From the NCBI GenBank assembly GCA_030430875.1, contig JAUIKI010000002.1:1-18229 (forward strand): a stretch of 18,229 bases of DNA, read 5' to 3'. The notes under the pieces were generated by a model, which worked only from the letters and a program-made list of their open reading frames with translations, had not been told where the DNA came from and did not search any database. This DNA comes from Gammaproteobacteria bacterium (GTDB lineage Bacteria > Pseudomonadota > Gammaproteobacteria > Pseudomonadales > JAUIKI01). The position numbers and the translations under genes are program-made. Every line of letters begins with the position of its first letter. The first letter of the stretch is position 1. Shown here piece after piece: positions 7,607 through 14,887 of this stretch.

Positions 7607-8886
7607 AATTTTCTAATCGATCAATTGCATCGCGCATATTCAAAATAGTTTTTTTAGGAAATTTATTGATATTTCTAACTATTTTTATGTTTTCTGAGTG
7701 GATTTTAGATGAATTAGAAAGTATCAATATTAAAATTGATCAAGAAATAGAGGTTGATTATTTTGAAAAATATGGCAATAAACAACAACCATTTAAAACT
7801 CAATCATCTCAATTAATAAAAATATATAAGCCTGCAGGTGATGATGATCAACTAAGTCCTAAAGATTTGCCAATCGTTTTTAAAGGAATATCTCCGCCGT
7901 TTTATGGAGAGATTGAACATAACGATAAAGAATATAATGTCATAGTTCATCAGTTTCCCGAAGGGGTTCTTTATATAGCAAAAGATGTGCATATTTTTGA
8001 AGAGCAAGAAGAAATTATTGAGTATACAATCATTTCTTTTCTAGTGATTCTTTCTATTTTAAGTTGGTTTCTTGCTGTTTTTGCTAGTCGAAAAATATCG
8101 CGTCCAATTGTTGATTTTGTGAAATTGTTGGAGTTGATCAATGTAGAAGGTTCTGATGTCAAGTTGACATGTAATTTTTCAGACACTGAGTTGAATCAAA
8201 TCGCAGAATCAATCAATAACCTTCTTTCACGCAATCAAGAGATTCTCTATCGTGAAAAAACATTAATTTCTATGGCAAGTCATGAATTAAGGACTCCAAT
8301 AGCCGTTATTATCGGCGCAACTAATGTGATCGAGTCAAGAAATCAATTAGGAAGCAAAGATAAGATTACCTTAAATAGAATTAGTGCAGCAGCTAATGAG
8401 ATGAAAAGTAACGTTAGCGCTTTAATGCGTTTGGTTAGAAAAACAAAGTCAATTGAATCTCAAAAAGACATTTATATTTCTCGGTTAATACAAGGTTTGA
8501 TAGACAATTATGCCATTGAAAATATTGCGTATTCAAATAGGTTAATTGTTTGCTTAGAGTGTCCTGATTTGCATGTAAAAGCTGATGAGGCTCTTGTGCG
8601 TATGTTGATACATAATTTAGTGAGTAATGCCTTAAATCATACAACTGGTAAGGTATGTATCACGCTGCAAAATAATTATCTTGATATTGAAGATGAGGGT
8701 GGAGATGAGAGTGATGAAAAATCATCAATGAGTGTGTTTGAACCAACGGTCACGGGGTTAGGGCTGTATATTGTTGGCCTTGCTTGTGAAGCACTCAATT
8801 GGCATTATGAATTTCTTCCTAGCGCTCAAGGTTATCAAACTAGAATCCGACTTTGGTTTGAAAAAGCATCGAATCAGAAAAGTTGA
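7603..8886 (+). CDS. Membrane sensor histidine kinase, PmrB/QseC-like
   Basis: A 427-residue protein with a first membrane span near residues 13-33, a periplasmic sensor region of about 105 residues rich in acidic residues, a second span near 142-161, a HAMP-like linker, then the H-box MASHELRTP with His227. The ATPase part has an N-box HNLVSNALNHT (337-347) and a G2-like GLGLYIV. The G1 box reads DEGGD from Asp364, so the usual second glycine of DxGxG is Asp368, and the region between N and G2 boxes is short. It should still be a kinase, but nucleotide binding may be weakened. ATGA overlap with the response regulator indicates a coupled pair. An acidic periplasmic domain would suit sensing of cationic peptides or metals, but that is inference. 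Confidence 0.9.
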   Translation: MKFSNRSIASRIFKIVFLGNLLIFLTIFMFSEWILDELESINIKIDQEIEVDYFEKYGNKQQPFKTQSSQLIKIYKPAGDDDQLSPKDLPIVFKGISPPFYGEIEHNDKEYNVIVHQFPEGVLYIAKDVHIFEEQEEIIEYTIISFLVILSILSWFLAVFASRKISRPIVDFVKLLELINVEGSDVKLTCNFSDTELNQIAESINNLLSRNQEILYREKTLISMASHELRTPIAVIIGATNVIESRNQLGSKDKITLNRISAAANEMKSNVSALMRLVRKTKSIESQKDIYISRLIQGLIDNYAIENIAYSNRLIVCLECPDLHVKADEALVRMLIHNLVSNALNHTTGKVCITLQNNYLDIEDEGGDESDEKSSMSVFEPTVTGLGLYIVGLACEALNWHYEFLPSAQGYQTRIRLWFEKASNQKS

Positions 8887-8951
8887 AAGATAACACTGTG
8901 AATTAAATGAAAATGGATTTAAGTAAAGTTTGTTAATAGTAAATAATATTT

Positions 8952-9266
8952 CTATATTAATGAATGCTGAGTTTGATAGCCAGATTCTTTCTGACGTCGA
9001 TATGCGAGTAAATAGACCTGGTCAGACTCAAGTTCATAATGATAGAGTCCAATATAGCCAGAATCTCCAAATGGAATGATTAATTCGCGTAATTTGGGCG
9101 TGTCATCGAGAGGTCGGCAAATATGAGGATTCGTTTCTAATAATTTAATCTGTTTGGCAATTATTAGACTGGCTCTTTTAGCGGCTTCTGGATCTTTGTT
9201 GGCGAGAAATTGACGACAGCGTTCAATGCCTGAAAGAGCGGTTTGTGTGATAATTATTTGTGGCAT
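8952..9266 (-). CDS. parE: ParE/RelE-superfamily toxin of a type II toxin-antitoxin pair
   Basis: A 104-residue protein with the ParE layout: an N-terminal beta strand (IIITQTALSGI), two helices (IERCRQFLANKD and AAKRASLIIAKQIKLLETNP), PHICRPLDDTPKLRELIIPFG and a strand ending VYLLAYRRQKESGY. Known: ParE toxins poison DNA gyrase, and RelE relatives cut mRNA; the motif ILLLA-type strand and length fit ParE best. It lies 29 bp downstream of the antitoxin gene on the same strand, in antitoxin-first order. It converges on the sensor kinase gene with a gap of only 65 bp. Confidence 0.82.
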   Translation of the reverse strand: MPQIIITQTALSGIERCRQFLANKDPEAAKRASLIIAKQIKLLETNPHICRPLDDTPKLRELIIPFGDSGYIGLYHYELESDQVYLLAYRRQKESGYQTQHSLI

Positions 9267-9295
9267 TCAGGTGCGTTTGATTCTTGGTTTGTGCC

Positions 9296-9502
9296 CTATG
9301 TTTTCAGCCAATCTTGCAGTTCTTGCCCTGTGACATGTTGGCCTGTTTCTTGATAGTGAGTCCACGCATCAAGTGCTTCTTCTCGTTCAACATAATCACA
9401 AATAGCTTCTAACATGATCCAATGTGATGATCGTTGACGCATTTCTGCCAGATGCTGAATTCTGTCTTTGAGTTTTTCATCAATTTTGAGTGAAATTGCC
9501 AT
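9296..9502 (-). CDS. Ribbon-helix-helix (CopG/ParD-like) antitoxin
   Basis: A 68-residue protein whose first strand AISLKIDEKLKDRIQHLAEMRQRS followed by HWIMLEAICDYVEREE is a classic ribbon-helix-helix DNA-binding fold; the last 20 residues are the toxin-binding tail. The start ATG at 9502 has GAGG 6 nt upstream on the minus strand. It precedes the ParE-like toxin and should neutralise it and repress the pair through the palindrome at 9521-9538. Confidence 0.82.
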   Translation of the reverse strand: MAISLKIDEKLKDRIQHLAEMRQRSSHWIMLEAICDYVEREEALDAWTHYQETGQHVTGQELQDWLKT

Positions 9503-9520
9503 AAGACCTCAGGTGTTGCT

Positions 9521-9538
9521 TATTAATACTTGTTAATA
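9521..9538. promoter_or_regulatory. Palindromic operator of the toxin-antitoxin pair
   Basis: TATTAA at 9521-9526 and TTAATA at 9533-9538 form an inverted repeat separated by 6 bases, 19 bp upstream of the antitoxin start. RHH antitoxins commonly bind such AT-rich palindromes over their own promoter. The same bases could supply the -10 region for the minus strand. Function is inferred from position. Confidence 0.5.
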
Positions 9539-9555
9539 TATGTGTATTACGAGAG

Positions 9556-9824
9556 TTTTGCAGTGAGCTAGCGATGAAAAAAGTTAAATAAGCTTCTTAA
9601 TCCTCAGTAAGGCAAGTTTGATGACACGAGTATCTTTTTCCAAAAAATACACCTATTTCCTCCGTTTATCCGTATAATTCCGCTCCTTTCTCTATAATCT
9701 GAAATTTTTACAACAAAACGTGTGAAATTGTGCTGCTAAACACCATTAACAGACAGTTATATCGCTCATTTTTCACAAAAAGATCAAGGTTTTTAACTTT
9801 TTTCATCGCTAGCTCACTGCAAAA
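9556..9824. mobile_element. MITE-like element: 33-bp perfect terminal inverted repeats around 203 bp of non-coding DNA
   Basis: Positions 9556-9588 and 9792-9824 are exact reverse complements over 33 bases (ends TTTTGCAGTGAGCTAGCG). The 203-bp interior has no open frame, but it has two TATAAT hexamers (9673-9678 and 9693-9698). The perfect arms imply recent acquisition or selection for pairing. I see no clear target-site duplication: left flank ends TTACGAGAG, right flank begins GTATCAATAC. It fills the gap between the toxin-antitoxin promoter and the SulP gene. A structured transcript or two-sided regulatory element is the alternative. Confidence 0.6.
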
Positions 9825-9862
9825 GTATCAATACATGACCTAATCGAGGCTAAAATATAATT

Positions 9863-11452
9863 ATGACAGTTAAACATTCGTTAGTACCCAATTTCAAAGG
9901 CAGCGCTCAAAGTGATATTTTCTCAGGACTCACCGTGGCATTGGCATTGGTGCCTGAAGCGGTGGCGTTTGCCTTTGTTGCCGGCGTTTCACCCATCATT
10001 GGGCTTTATGGCGCTTTCATGATGTGTTTCATCACGGCAGTGTTTGGCGGCAGACCTGGCATGATTTCCGGTGCTACCGGTGCAATGGCGGTGGTGATGG
10101 TCAATTTAGTTCGAGACGGCAACGCCATGGGTGGCGAGGGTTCTGGAGCAGGGGTGCAATATCTATTTTTCACATTGCTATTAGTGGGTGTGCTGCAAAG
10201 TTTGGCGGGCATTTTTCGATTGGGTAAATTCATTCGAATGGTGCCCAGATCAGTGATGATGGGATTTGTGAATGGTTTAGCGATTGTGATATTTTTATCT
10301 CAACTCGAGATGTTTCAAGCAGAAGACCAATGGATTCAAGGGAAATCACTTTGGACGATGCTAGGTCTGGTTGGATTAACCATGGCTATTTTATTCTTAA
10401 TCCCATTAATTCATAAACGTATTCCAGGTGCGCTTGTTGCAATCATTGGAGTTTCGTTACTCACCATTTTTGCCAACATAGACACCGCAACTGTCTTATC
10501 CTTTATTCAAGGCAATGGTGGTTCTGGCATTAAAGCAGGCCTTCCAACTTTTTCATTTCCAGACGTCATGTTTTCTTGGGAGACATTTATTTTTGTTTTT
10601 CCTTACGCATTGATTTTGACAGCCATCGGATTAATTGAATCATTAATGACGTTGAATCTGATTGATGAGCTGACACAAACACGTGGTCATGGAAACAGAG
10701 AATGCATTGCGCAAGGCGCTGCAAATTTTACTAATGGTTTGTTTGGAGGTATGGGTGGATGCGCGATGATTGGTCAAAGTATCATTAATATCACGTCAGG
10801 TGGTCGTGGTCGTCTTTCTGGCATCATGGCAGCGATGGCATTATTGTTTTTCATCTTATTTACATCGAGTTACATTGAAGCCATCCCCATCGCCGCATTG
10901 GTGGGTGTGATGTTTGTTGTGGTCATCAAAACATTTGCTTGGAGTACCTTTAATATTTTAAATAAAGTACCCAAAGCCGATGTGTTAGTCATGTTGTTGG
11001 TGACAGTTCTTACTGTCATATTTGATTTAGCCATCGCAGTGATTAGTGGTGTGATTGTTTCAGCGCTGATCTTTGCGTGGGAGAATGCTGTGCGAATTCG
11101 AGCACGCAAACATATTGATGAACATGGTATCAAACACTATAAAATTTATGGCCCATTATTCTTTGGTTCAACGACGTTGTTTCTGAGTAAATTTGATGTT
11201 GAAAATGACCCACAAGAAGTGATTATCGATTTTGAAGAATCACGTATTATGGATCAATCAGCGATTGAAATTATTAATAAATTGGCAGACTATTATCAAC
11301 AACTTGGAAAAAATGTACACTTGCGCCATCTCAGTCAAGATTGCATTAAATTAATTAAAAAAGCGGAAAAAATTTGTGATGTGAATGTGCTGGAAGATCC
11401 AGACTATTTTGTCAGTGTTGATAATTATCGAAAATATCAGGACAGTCTTTAA
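9863..11452 (+). CDS. SulP-family inorganic anion transporter with C-terminal STAS domain
   Basis: A 529-residue protein. The membrane part (about 1-415) opens with the SulP pattern DIFSGLTVALALVPEAVAFAF and has the family signature around GLYGAFMMCFITAVFGG, with GGMGGCAMIGQSIIN further on. The C-terminal cytosolic STAS domain (about 425-515) has YGPLFFGST and DFEESRIMDQSAIEII. Known: SulP proteins carry sulfate, bicarbonate or dicarboxylates; the substrate cannot be chosen here. GAGG lies 13 nt before the ATG, a loose ribosome site. The MITE-like element ends 38 bp upstream, so its promoter may lie within or next to that element. Confidence 0.93.
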   Translation: MTVKHSLVPNFKGSAQSDIFSGLTVALALVPEAVAFAFVAGVSPIIGLYGAFMMCFITAVFGGRPGMISGATGAMAVVMVNLVRDGNAMGGEGSGAGVQYLFFTLLLVGVLQSLAGIFRLGKFIRMVPRSVMMGFVNGLAIVIFLSQLEMFQAEDQWIQGKSLWTMLGLVGLTMAILFLIPLIHKRIPGALVAIIGVSLLTIFANIDTATVLSFIQGNGGSGIKAGLPTFSFPDVMFSWETFIFVFPYALILTAIGLIESLMTLNLIDELTQTRGHGNRECIAQGAANFTNGLFGGMGGCAMIGQSIINITSGGRGRLSGIMAAMALLFFILFTSSYIEAIPIAALVGVMFVVVIKTFAWSTFNILNKVPKADVLVMLLVTVLTVIFDLAIAVISGVIVSALIFAWENAVRIRARKHIDEHGIKHYKIYGPLFFGSTTLFLSKFDVENDPQEVIIDFEESRIMDQSAIEIINKLADYYQQLGKNVHLRHLSQDCIKLIKKAEKICDVNVLEDPDYFVSVDNYRKYQDSL

Positions 11453-11515
11453 TATGAATTCAATCTTGCCTATACTTGGGATGCGTACGCAATAAATTAG
11501 TAGCGAGTCTTTATT

Positions 11516-12667
11516 ATGAGCAATCACTCTAAAGAAACATATCAATACACACCTAGAATTGTCACTCCCATGCCAGACAAAGAGTTTAGAATTGGCGATG
11601 GTCGAATCAGCGGATATATTTCTTGTTTTTTAGGAGCACTCAGTTTGTTGGCAGTGCTTTGCTATCAATTTCCGAGCTATTTAACAACCACAGAGCTCAG
11701 AGCAGCTTATGATGCCAATGCATTGCAAGTTGTGTTGAAATATTGCATGTTCACATCACTGGGTTTTGGTTTGCTCACATTTGTTCTTGGAAAAAGACGT
11801 CGTTATGGTGCGATAGGCGTCTTGCTTACATTGCTTGCCTTCGCCTTAGGTGGATACACAATAAAAACTGGTCCAGTTGAGCCCAGCAAATTATCGCTGG
11901 GTTTAGACTGGCTGATACTGGCTTTTCTAGCATCGGCAGTGTTGTTTATTTTTCTCGAAAAAGTATTTCCAAAATATCGAGAACAAGTGATATTACGACC
12001 TGAATGGAAATTAGACCTATTTTATTTTTGCATTAATCATTTGTTAATCACTGTTTTGCTGTTAGTCAGCAATTATTTTGTTGTGACGGTATTTGATATC
12101 GCAGGCAGTGAAAGTGTGCAAGTTTGGGTGCAATCATTGCCGGTTTTCTTGCAAGTGATTCTCTTAGTTTTTTGCGCTGATTTTGTGTTGTATTGGTCAC
12201 ACAGAATGTTTCATGAATCCAAATTTCTTTGGAAATTTCACGCAGTCCATCATTCGGTAGAGCATATGGATTGGATGGCTGGATCGCGTAATCATGTCGT
12301 GCAAACCTTTGTGGACCGCTGTTTGGCAATGATTCCTTTGTACTTTTTGGGAACCGATAAACAAGCATTGGATATTTACGTTACCTTTGCAGCATTTCAA
12401 GCAGTGTATGTGCATGCAAATGTGAATATTCCATTGGGACCGATTCGCTATTTTCTTGCAACACCGCAATATCATCATTGGCACCACAGTTCCGAAAAAC
12501 CGGCAATTGATACAAATTATGCAGTGCATATGCCATTTTATGACATTATTTTTGGAACGTATCATATGCCTGGAAAACATTGGCCAGCTCACTATGGCAC
12601 AACAAAACGGTTGCCGAGAACTTATTTAAGTCAATTACTCTATCCGTTTAAAAAAGATAAAATGTAG
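11516..12667 (+). CDS. Fatty acid hydroxylase / sterol desaturase superfamily membrane protein
   Basis: A 383-residue protein with several N-terminal membrane spans (about 28-155) before the catalytic part. Histidine clusters of the superfamily are all present: HRMFH (229-233), HAVHH (242-246) and HHWHH (320-324), which bind a di-iron centre. Known members use O2 to hydroxylate or desaturate lipids. The N-terminal four-span extension is common in bacterial members. It follows the SulP gene by 63 bp on the same strand and may be cotranscribed, though a functional link is not obvious. The substrate is unknown. It is the last ordinary chromosomal gene before the cassette array. Confidence 0.9.
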   Translation: MSNHSKETYQYTPRIVTPMPDKEFRIGDGRISGYISCFLGALSLLAVLCYQFPSYLTTTELRAAYDANALQVVLKYCMFTSLGFGLLTFVLGKRRRYGAIGVLLTLLAFALGGYTIKTGPVEPSKLSLGLDWLILAFLASAVLFIFLEKVFPKYREQVILRPEWKLDLFYFCINHLLITVLLLVSNYFVVTVFDIAGSESVQVWVQSLPVFLQVILLVFCADFVLYWSHRMFHESKFLWKFHAVHHSVEHMDWMAGSRNHVVQTFVDRCLAMIPLYFLGTDKQALDIYVTFAAFQAVYVHANVNIPLGPIRYFLATPQYHHWHHSSEKPAIDTNYAVHMPFYDIIFGTYHMPGKHWPAHYGTTKRLPRTYLSQLLYPFKKDKM

Positions 12668-12885
12668 TCAAAATATTTTGTAATCAACGATCATGATAAG
12701 AAGTGCCTGTTGGTGATGTTCAAATCAAGCAAAACAATGTTTCGAGTGTGGCGCGTCGTGGCGCAGTGACGATCCTGCATAACCATGGCGTGCACGTGAA
12801 GCACTGCATAAGAATTTACAATTGGAAACCACATAGGCTGTGTTTGGTGACGTCGGTCGTTATATGTTTTTTTGGGGTGTATTGA
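12668..12885. other. Junction region at the start of the cassette array
   Basis: No convincing gene is present. Base composition changes near 12740 to GC-rich sequence (GTGTGGCGCGTCGTGGC), unlike the flanking chromosome. A short reading frame ends in the TAA of GCATAAC at 12777-12783, so 12717-12782 may be the tail of a lost cassette gene. No attI site or integrase is recognisable. Confidence 0.45.
12777..12865 (+). other. Probable attC recombination site 1
   Basis: R'' GCATAAC (12777-12783) and R' GTTATAT (12859-12865) are largely complementary. Inside them L'' GCGTGCAC and L' GTGACGTC pair if one base bulges on each side. The site lies 20 bp before the first cassette gene. Each part alone is weak, and the call rests on position and on better sites downstream. 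Confidence 0.5.
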
Positions 12886-13206
12886 ATGTATAAGTTAAAG
12901 CTAATGTTTGAATGGGGTGGAGGCACTATTTGGTGTAATAATAATGCGGCAAGAGAAAAATATGGTGTAGGTGCTATCGAGGAAAAGCTTCCTCTTTCCA
13001 AACAAACGTTAGATAAGCTTGAAAATTTAACTAAATTACATGATACGGCTTTAAATTGGGATTACCCGCCAGCACCAAGTCCTTGGTCAAAGGAGCGGTT
13101 TAAAAGCTTTGAAAATAAAGCCCTTAAAATACTCGAAAAGCTAAGAGATGAACTAGGTGATAAATATGACATTCAATATCATGCACTTGGTGAGCCAAAT
13201 ATGTAA
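12886..13206 (+). CDS. Cassette-encoded hypothetical protein
   Basis: A 106-residue soluble protein starting MYKLKLMFEWGGGT, with a helical, charged C-terminal half (FKSFENKALKILEKLRDELG). No signal peptide or membrane span. I recognise the general style of short integron cassette proteins but can assign no function. GGGGTG lies 7 nt before the ATG. Its TAA is the TAA of ATGTAAC, the R'' core of the following attC site, which is typical for cassette genes. Confidence 0.75.
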   Translation: MYKLKLMFEWGGGTIWCNNNAAREKYGVGAIEEKLPLSKQTLDKLENLTKLHDTALNWDYPPAPSPWSKERFKSFENKALKILEKLRDELGDKYDIQYHALGEPNM

Positions 13207-13263
13207 CAAGCGCAACCACCCGGAACAATTTTCCGTCGCGCTCCAGATTGCCCAGTGTTATGG
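13201..13263 (+). other. attC recombination site 2
   Basis: R'' ATGTAAC (13201-13207) and R' GTTATGG (13257-13263) bracket L'' GCGCAACC (13210-13217) and L' GATTGCCC (13246-13253), which pair at six of eight positions. The centre has a small hairpin CGGAA/TTCCG (13221-13235). The opening TAACAAGCGCAAC is typical of attC sites. The previous gene's stop codon is embedded in R''. Confidence 0.7.
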
Positions 13264-13282
13264 GCGCTATGAGTAAATAAAA

Positions 13283-13666
13283 ATGAGCTTAGAGGTTGGA
13301 ATTCAGAACGGGAAAGAAACAAATTATAGATTGTCATTAGAAGATGATGGTTATTATTGGTTTCTTCATCCCCTTTTTGAAAAAATGGCTAATTCCATTG
13401 GCATATACATAGATTTGTATGGTCATGCCCAGTTCAAAAAAGATAATATAGTTTATCTAGAATCATTGTTAAAAGAAGCTTATCTAATGATTCTAGATAA
13501 ACCTGATTATTGGGATGTGCATACAGGTACTCAAACTGCTCCAATAGAAAAGGAAATTTATAGTAAGGTTAGTAAGTCCCAATTTATAGAAAAGCTGGAT
13601 GTTTTAAGCTCAATGGTTTCTGAGGTTAAAAATAGTGATTCTAAAATGGTGTTCAGCGGTGACTAA
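13283..13666 (+). CDS. Cassette-encoded hypothetical protein, full-length copy of a duplicated gene
   Basis: A 127-residue soluble protein beginning MSLEVGIQNGKETNYRLSLE with an aromatic patch DGYYWFLHPLFEKM. Its last 60 residues reappear nearly unchanged at 16352-16549. No known domain is recognised. It starts 20 bp after R' of the preceding attC, so it is the only gene of its cassette. No strong Shine-Dalgarno is visible. The mix of beta-rich N-terminus and helical C-terminus is reminiscent of small immunity-type proteins, but that is only an impression. Confidence 0.72.
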   Translation: MSLEVGIQNGKETNYRLSLEDDGYYWFLHPLFEKMANSIGIYIDLYGHAQFKKDNIVYLESLLKEAYLMILDKPDYWDVHTGTQTAPIEKEIYSKVSKSQFIEKLDVLSSMVSEVKNSDSKMVFSGD

Positions 13667-13669
13667 ACC

Positions 13670-13743
13670 GCATAATAAATTGCTAAAGTACGTTTCATTG
13701 GACGCGCAAAAAGCACGCGCCGCTTAGCAAGGCATGATTGAGG
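13670..13743 (+). other. Degenerate attC-like site 3
   Basis: TTGCTAA (13680-13686) and TTAGCAA (13724-13730) are perfect inverted L boxes. Flanking R-type boxes are GCATAAT (13670-13676) and ATTGAGG (13737-13743), in which the usual AAC/GTT core is AAT/ATT on both sides. The centre is GC-rich (ACGCGC twice). It follows the 13283-13666 gene directly. Integrases need the GTT core, so this site may be inactive. Confidence 0.5.
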
Positions 13744-13878
13744 ATTTTTAAAATATTCTTTGTAATGAAAATGTCTTGTTCAAGACCGGCCCACTGGTTT
13801 GAGTAATAGCAATGTTTTTGCTACGATGAGATTGAATCTTAATTAGAGGATTAGCCTCGGCAACTTAATTTAGATGTT
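13744..13878. other. Gap between degenerate attC and next cassette gene
   Basis: No gene is seen. The stretch ends in GTTATGA (13876-13882), an R'-like core overlapping the first possible ATG of the next gene. A small hairpin GAGG/CCTC occurs at 13846-13858, and the flanking segments AATCTTAATTA and TTAATTTAGAT are loosely complementary, so a second, poorly preserved attC may lie at about 13830-13882. Confidence 0.35.
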
Positions 13879-13893
13879 ATGATGAGAGAGAAT

Positions 13894-14106
13894 ATGATTA
13901 AACTCAATCAATATGATTCATTTGAGCTTCTTGTAGATATAAATCCTAATATTCAAAAAGGAATGATTGGTGTGGTTCTAGAAATTTATGACTCATTAGA
14001 CGATTATGAAGTGGAATTCATTAAGAGTGACGGAACAAATTTTGACTATAATGGCGAATGTACTTTTACATTGAATAGAAAGGACATTAAACCACTGAAG
14101 TTATAA
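13894..14106 (+). CDS. DUF4926-like small protein (cassette-encoded)
   Basis: A 70-residue protein: MIKLNQYDSFELLVDI, then KGMIGVVLEIYDSLDDYEVEFIKSDG and a short C-terminal strand ending LNRKDIKPL. This order (a short DLVVL-type strand, a G-x-VG-TVVE turn, a Y-EVEF strand) fits the small beta-barrel DUF4926 family, whose function is unknown to me. ATG 13894 is preferred over ATGs at 13879 and 13882, because GAGAGAG precedes it and the earlier ATGs overlap an R'-like core. No neighbouring toxin gene is evident in the same cassette. Confidence 0.7.
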   Translation: MIKLNQYDSFELLVDINPNIQKGMIGVVLEIYDSLDDYEVEFIKSDGTNFDYNGECTFTLNRKDIKPLKL

Positions 14107-14156
14107 TCAGCTTAAAAGAAAAAACGATAATCAAAAATTAGCATAATAAATAAACC

Positions 14157-14208
14157 TAATAACTATCTTCACTGTGCTTCCATTTTTCCGGTGAGCTAGG
14201 TGTTATAC
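14157..14208 (+). other. Probable short attC site 4
   Basis: R'' TAATAAC (14157-14163) and R' GTTATAC (14202-14208) share five complementary positions including the AAC/GTT core. CTTCAC and GTGAG form a partial L pair around a 17-base centre. R' lies 10 bp before the Coq7-like gene, the usual cassette spacing. Confidence 0.55.
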
Positions 14209-14218
14209 ATAAAATCGA

Positions 14219-14758
14219 ATGAAATACCAAGATAGCAAAAGTAAGATTGATACACCGAAGAAAATCCTTAAAGTAAATCATGCGGGTGAGTTCGGCGCTA
14301 TCAATATATATCGCTCGCAGATATTCTTCTCAAAAATCTTTATGAAGGATTTGGTTCCACTACTAGAATCTTTTCTTGAGGATGAGAAACGGCACTTAGA
14401 ACTATTTTGGGATGAAATTAAGCGAAGAAATGGCATTAAATGTAAGAGCTATTATTTATGTGGTTTAGGTGGTTATGCAATGGGATTTATTTCATCTCTG
14501 TTGGGAAGAAAAGGTATCATGGCCTGTACATGGGCCGTGGAATCAGTTGTTGTTGATCATCTTAAAGGCCAGTTGTTGTATTTGATGCAAGTAAATGATA
14601 CGCAAGCCTACGAAACAGTTAAGTCTATACTTGATGATGAAATCAATCACAGAGAAGAAGGTTTGCAGAAAGGTGGCACTTCTAATGTGTTTTATCAGCC
14701 ATTGCGTTGTGCCATTAGTGTATTTACAGAAGGTGTGATTCGGTTTGGTATGCGGTAA
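14219..14758 (+). CDS. Coq7-family diiron protein (demethoxyubiquinone hydroxylase-like), cassette-encoded
   Basis: A 179-residue protein with all six expected iron ligands of the Coq7 family: Glu24 in NHAGEFGA, Glu56 and His59 in EDEKRH, Glu108 in WAVESVVV, and Glu141 and His144 in DDEINH. Known: Coq7 hydroxylates demethoxyubiquinone in ubiquinone synthesis; related proteins of the ferritin-like superfamily have other substrates. The helix YLCGLGGYAMGFISSLLG fits the membrane-facing hydrophobic helix of Coq7. It sits alone between two attC-like sites, far from any quinone operon, so it is a mobile copy. It has no obvious Shine-Dalgarno, so translation may depend on the R'-proximal leader. 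Confidence 0.85.
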   Translation: MKYQDSKSKIDTPKKILKVNHAGEFGAINIYRSQIFFSKIFMKDLVPLLESFLEDEKRHLELFWDEIKRRNGIKCKSYYLCGLGGYAMGFISSLLGRKGIMACTWAVESVVVDHLKGQLLYLMQVNDTQAYETVKSILDDEINHREEGLQKGGTSNVFYQPLRCAISVFTEGVIRFGMR

Positions 14759-14761
14759 TAC

Positions 14762-14852
14762 GTATAACAAAAAAATTTTGCAAAGTGATTTATGCTTCGC
14801 TCAACCACTCGAAAAAATATATATCTTTTTCCACGAGATATGATTGTTAAAT
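14762..14852 (+). other. Possible attC site 5
   Basis: GTATAAC (14762-14768) just after the Coq7 stop fits R'', and GTTAAAT (14846-14852) fits the R' consensus GTTRRRY exactly. The L boxes are not convincingly complementary. A separate inverted repeat ACTCGAA/TTCGAGT (14806-14812, and about 14855-14861) encloses R'. The limits are uncertain. Confidence 0.4.
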
Positions 14853-14887
14853 GATTCGAGTAGGGCGAGGGAGTATATCTTTCATTT

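Noticed and set aside
7449..7727. Minus-strand frame across the regulator-kinase junction
   Set aside because: It is antisense to two well-supported coupled genes.
9673..9698. TATAAT boxes in the MITE-like element as proven promoters
   Set aside because: Neither has a matching -35 at 16-18 bp, so they are mentioned only as part of the element.
12066..12592. Minus-strand frames inside the hydroxylase gene
   Set aside because: They are antisense to a gene with all conserved histidine motifs and show low-complexity Cys/His/Ile-rich translations.
12703..12885. 60-codon plus-strand frame at the array start
   Set aside because: It lies across attC site 1 and its junction, has no ribosome site and an implausible composition; it is probably chance.
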